A program made the translations under genes and the position numbers. The notes beneath the pieces are model-generated. The model had not been told where the DNA came from. It worked only from the letters and a program-made list of their open reading frames with translations, and did no database searches. Below, piece by piece: positions 4,608-6,483 of a DNA stretch of 6,483 nucleotides. Source of the stretch: an uncultured Collinsella sp. (GTDB lineage: Bacteria > Actinomycetota > Coriobacteriia > Coriobacteriales > Coriobacteriaceae). Each line of letters starts with the position of its first letter. The stretch's first letter is position 1. The stretch is taken from contig CAAFOA010000232.1 of NCBI GenBank assembly GCA_900764415.1, positions 1 to 6,483 of the forward strand, read 5' to 3'.

Positions 4608-6455
4608 CTACGACAGGAAAATCCTCGTCCTGCCGCATGCGTCGATGGCAACTGGCAGACGCGTACCGTCACGCTCGACCAGATAGCGCACCTGCCGACG
4701 ACGCAAGCAGTCGCGGCAACGGACCTGCCCCGTCGCATCGGTGGCGCAGACGCCCTCGGCGGTCAGCAGGCAGTGCTCGCACACCATAAGCTCGGGACAG
4801 TCGGCGTCGAACGGACCCAAGACGCCGGGTTCAGCAGCCAGCTCGGCAATACGCTCCCTGTCATTGCCGAGCAACTCGGCAGGCAAGTATACCCACCTCG
4901 CGCCAAGCCCGCGCAGCCAGGCAAGCGTGGCCCGATTGGCGCAGAACACCGGCGCCGCCACGTCAAACGTCGTGCCCAGCTCGCGGGCCATCGCCACCTG
5001 TCCCAGATTGCGGCAAACGACGCGCCCGGCACGTTGCATAAGCGCTCGAGTCCGCTCGGCGTCGCCTGCACGGCACACTTCGTCGAGCACCACCGTCGCA
5101 TCGGACAGATCCCGCTCATCGCGCGGATCCAAATCCATCAGCTCCCAGGCAAAGACCATACGAGCAAAAGCCTCATGCTTTGCCGGCTCCGCCGGTCCCG
5201 CCAACTCCGCCGGTACATCGCCATCTGCCAGAACGCCCTCAAACGGCAGCACCTCAACGGACTGCTCAACAGGCGCGACCGCATCTGCCTCGGCTCGCAT
5301 GCGCTCCAACACCGTTGCCGTCTGCCCCAGCACGCCGGCGCTGCGAATCAGATAGACCTCGCAGCCCGCGCCCACCTTGCGTTTGCAATGCACGACGATG
5401 CGCTCTCCCGCAGCGGCATCCACGGGACAAGGCACCTGTGGCCAGCGCTTGGGCACATCGGGACGCGCGTCGGCACCCGGGTAAAATCGGATTTCGAGCG
5501 TATCGCCCGCCGCCACGGCGGCATCAAGCTCAACCGTCACCTCTTCGTGACCCACCGCCACCAAATGACCCACGCGCACACCCTGGTTGATCGCGCGCTC
5601 AAAGCTCATGAGCTCGGCGCCCGAACGACCCCGCAGATACGCATCGGTAAAGCCGCGGTTGAACGACCTTCCCAGCTCGCGCTCAAGCGCCGGAACCGCA
5701 TCGGCATCCCATGTGCCGTCGCGCAGCATATCGAGCGCCCGACGCCACACCCTCACCACGTTAAAGACGTAGTCGGGATTCTTCATGCGGCCCTCGATCT
5801 TGAGCGATGCCACGCCGGCGGCAACAAGCTCGGGCAGATGCGCGATGCCCAGATAGTCACGCGGACAAAGCAGGCGATCCCCTTCGACAGCGACAACACT
5901 CTGCCCCGCCTCGTCCACCAAGTCATAGGATAGACGGCACGGTTGCGTGCAATCACCGCGCATCGCAGAGCGGCCACGTCGAAGGGCAGAGAACCCGCAC
6001 GCACCCGAGTATCCAATGCAAATAGCGCCGTGACAGAACACCTCGATGGGCACGCCAGTAGCGCAAAGCGTCTCAATCTCTGCAACGCTCAGCTCGCGCG
6101 CAGTCGTCACGCGCTCAACTCCCAGCTCCTCGGCAGCCAACTGCACGGCACCCTCGCTATGAGCGCCCGCCTGAGTGGACAGGTGAATCTCGACCCCCGG
6201 AATCGCCGCACGGAGCGCACAAGCCAGCCCGGCATCGGCCACAATCAACGCATCGGCACCCAACGCGTGCGCATGCGCCCCCAACGCCACGGCGTCGGCA
6301 AGCTCATCATCGAACACGAACACGTTGAGCGTCACGTACACACGCACGCCATGGGCATGGGCCACGGCACAACCGCGCGCGAACTCATCATCGCTAAAGC
6401 CATGCGCGCTCACTCGAGCGTTGAATCCGTCCAGCCCCGCATAGATGGCATCGGC
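4608..6455 (-). CDS. U32-family protein (rRNA/tRNA hydroxylation type), N-terminus cut by contig end
   Basis: The visible 615 residues cover all but an estimated 20-30 N-terminal residues. The family, once called collagenase-like peptidases, includes E. coli RlhA and TrhP, which are needed for hydroxylation of 23S rRNA or tRNA. In fragment numbering: a TIM-barrel start, ADAIYAGL at 1-8; the U32 signature EVFCHGAICIGYSGACGFS at 138-156; RGDCTQPCR at 166-174, giving conserved cysteines C145, C153, C169 and C173; LCPRDYLG at 196-203; and SLKIEGRMK at 217-225. A DUF3656-like segment follows (about 265-390), then a second barrel-like half, and a tail with CEHC (559-562), GVC (568-570) and CRDC (580-583) ending in RTRIFLS. 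An apparent in-frame start MCIRDS comes from translating the adapter at 6457-6473 and is not part of the protein. The RNA target cannot be decided. Confidence 0.93.
   Translation of the reverse strand, partial: ADAIYAGLDGFNARVSAHGFSDDEFARGCAVAHAHGVRVYVTLNVFVFDDELADAVALGAHAHALGADALIVADAGLACALRAAIPGVEIHLSTQAGAHSEGAVQLAAEELGVERVTTARELSVAEIETLCATGVPIEVFCHGAICIGYSGACGFSALRRGRSAMRGDCTQPCRLSYDLVDEAGQSVVAVEGDRLLCPRDYLGIAHLPELVAAGVASLKIEGRMKNPDYVFNVVRVWRRALDMLRDGTWDADAVPALERELGRSFNRGFTDAYLRGRSGAELMSFERAINQGVRVGHLVAVGHEEVTVELDAAVAAGDTLEIRFYPGADARPDVPKRWPQVPCPVDAAAGERIVVHCKRKVGAGCEVYLIRSAGVLGQTATVLERMRAEADAVAPVEQSVEVLPFEGVLADGDVPAELAGPAEPAKHEAFARMVFAWELMDLDPRDERDLSDATVVLDEVCRAGDAERTRALMQRAGRVVCRNLGQVAMARELGTTFDVAAPVFCANRATLAWLRGLGARWVYLPAELLGNDRERIAELAAEPGVLGPFDADCPELMVCEHCLLTAEGVCATDATGQVRCRDCLRRRQVRYLVERDGTRLPVAIDACGRTRIFLS
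5187..5214 (-). repeat. Short in-frame duplication in the U32 gene linker
   Basis: CTCCGCCGGT occurs at 5187-5196 and again at 5205-5214, an 18-bp period. It encodes the similar hexapeptides PAELAG and PAEPAK (fragment residues about 415-426). This falls in a low-complexity Pro/Ala linker before the C-terminal half of the protein. Confidence 0.5.
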
Positions 6456-6456
6456 A

Positions 6457-6483
6457 CTGTCTCTTATACACATCTCCGAGCCC
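6457..6483 (-). other. Residual Nextera (Tn5) sequencing adapter, right end
   Basis: CTGTCTCTTATACACATCT (6457-6475) is the reverse complement of the Tn5 mosaic end, and the following CCGAGCCC continues the complement of the read-2 adapter. Genomic sequence stops at 6456. Read on the minus strand this adapter supplies an ATG and the residues MCIRD plus two bases of the next codon, creating a false start for the U32 gene. Confidence 0.99.

Noticed and set aside
4773..5933. Plus-strand open frame (386 codons) opposite the U32 gene
   Set aside because: Arg/His-rich antisense shadow with no recognisable domain.
1..6483. Contig flanked by terminal inverted repeats, as in a transposon
   Set aside because: The inverted ends are the Nextera adapter with the engineered Tn5 mosaic end, and there is no transposase.

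Overview
This is the end-to-end sequence of a short assembly contig from a GC-rich bacterium. The proteins and the GC-rich codon use suggest an actinobacterial gut anaerobe of the Coriobacteriia, probably Collinsella-like; this is inference from sequence character, not a database match. Both ends carry uncut Illumina Nextera (Tn5) adapter: 1-35 on the left and 6457-6483 on the right. Only about 36-6456 is genomic.

All four genes lie on the minus strand, so transcription reads from high to low coordinates: a 5'-truncated U32-family protein (6455-4608), tyrosyl-tRNA synthetase tyrS (4511-3300), adenine deaminase ade (3021-1201) and a Cof-type HAD phosphatase (994-200). They look like ordinary housekeeping genes. 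The U32 family is linked to tRNA/rRNA hydroxylation, TyrS charges tRNA-Tyr, Ade converts adenine to hypoxanthine for purine salvage, and the HAD enzyme probably dephosphorylates a small metabolite. A clear intrinsic terminator follows tyrS. The leaders of ade and of the HAD gene each contain a hairpin placed to control expression: a terminator-like hairpin before ade, and a Shine-Dalgarno-masking hairpin before the HAD gene.

The most interesting material is between the genes. Three separate gene-end regions (36-152, 1171-1207, 3148-3234) contain the same small hairpin unit. Each unit has a locus-specific inverted arm (6-9 bp), a loop of exactly 19 nt with GGGACG at loop positions 5-10, and the complementary arm. 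Two loci hold two units head to head, so that the whole forms a larger near-perfect palindrome; the third is a single unit whose arm overlaps the ade stop codon. Variable but complementary arms around a constant-length, partly conserved loop are what a structured DNA or RNA element leaves behind. The layout resembles REP/BIME repeats, but no transposase is present in the window. A fourth GGGGAC palindrome (151-190) adjoins the first locus.

No tRNA, rRNA, CRISPR array, phage gene or transposase gene was found.
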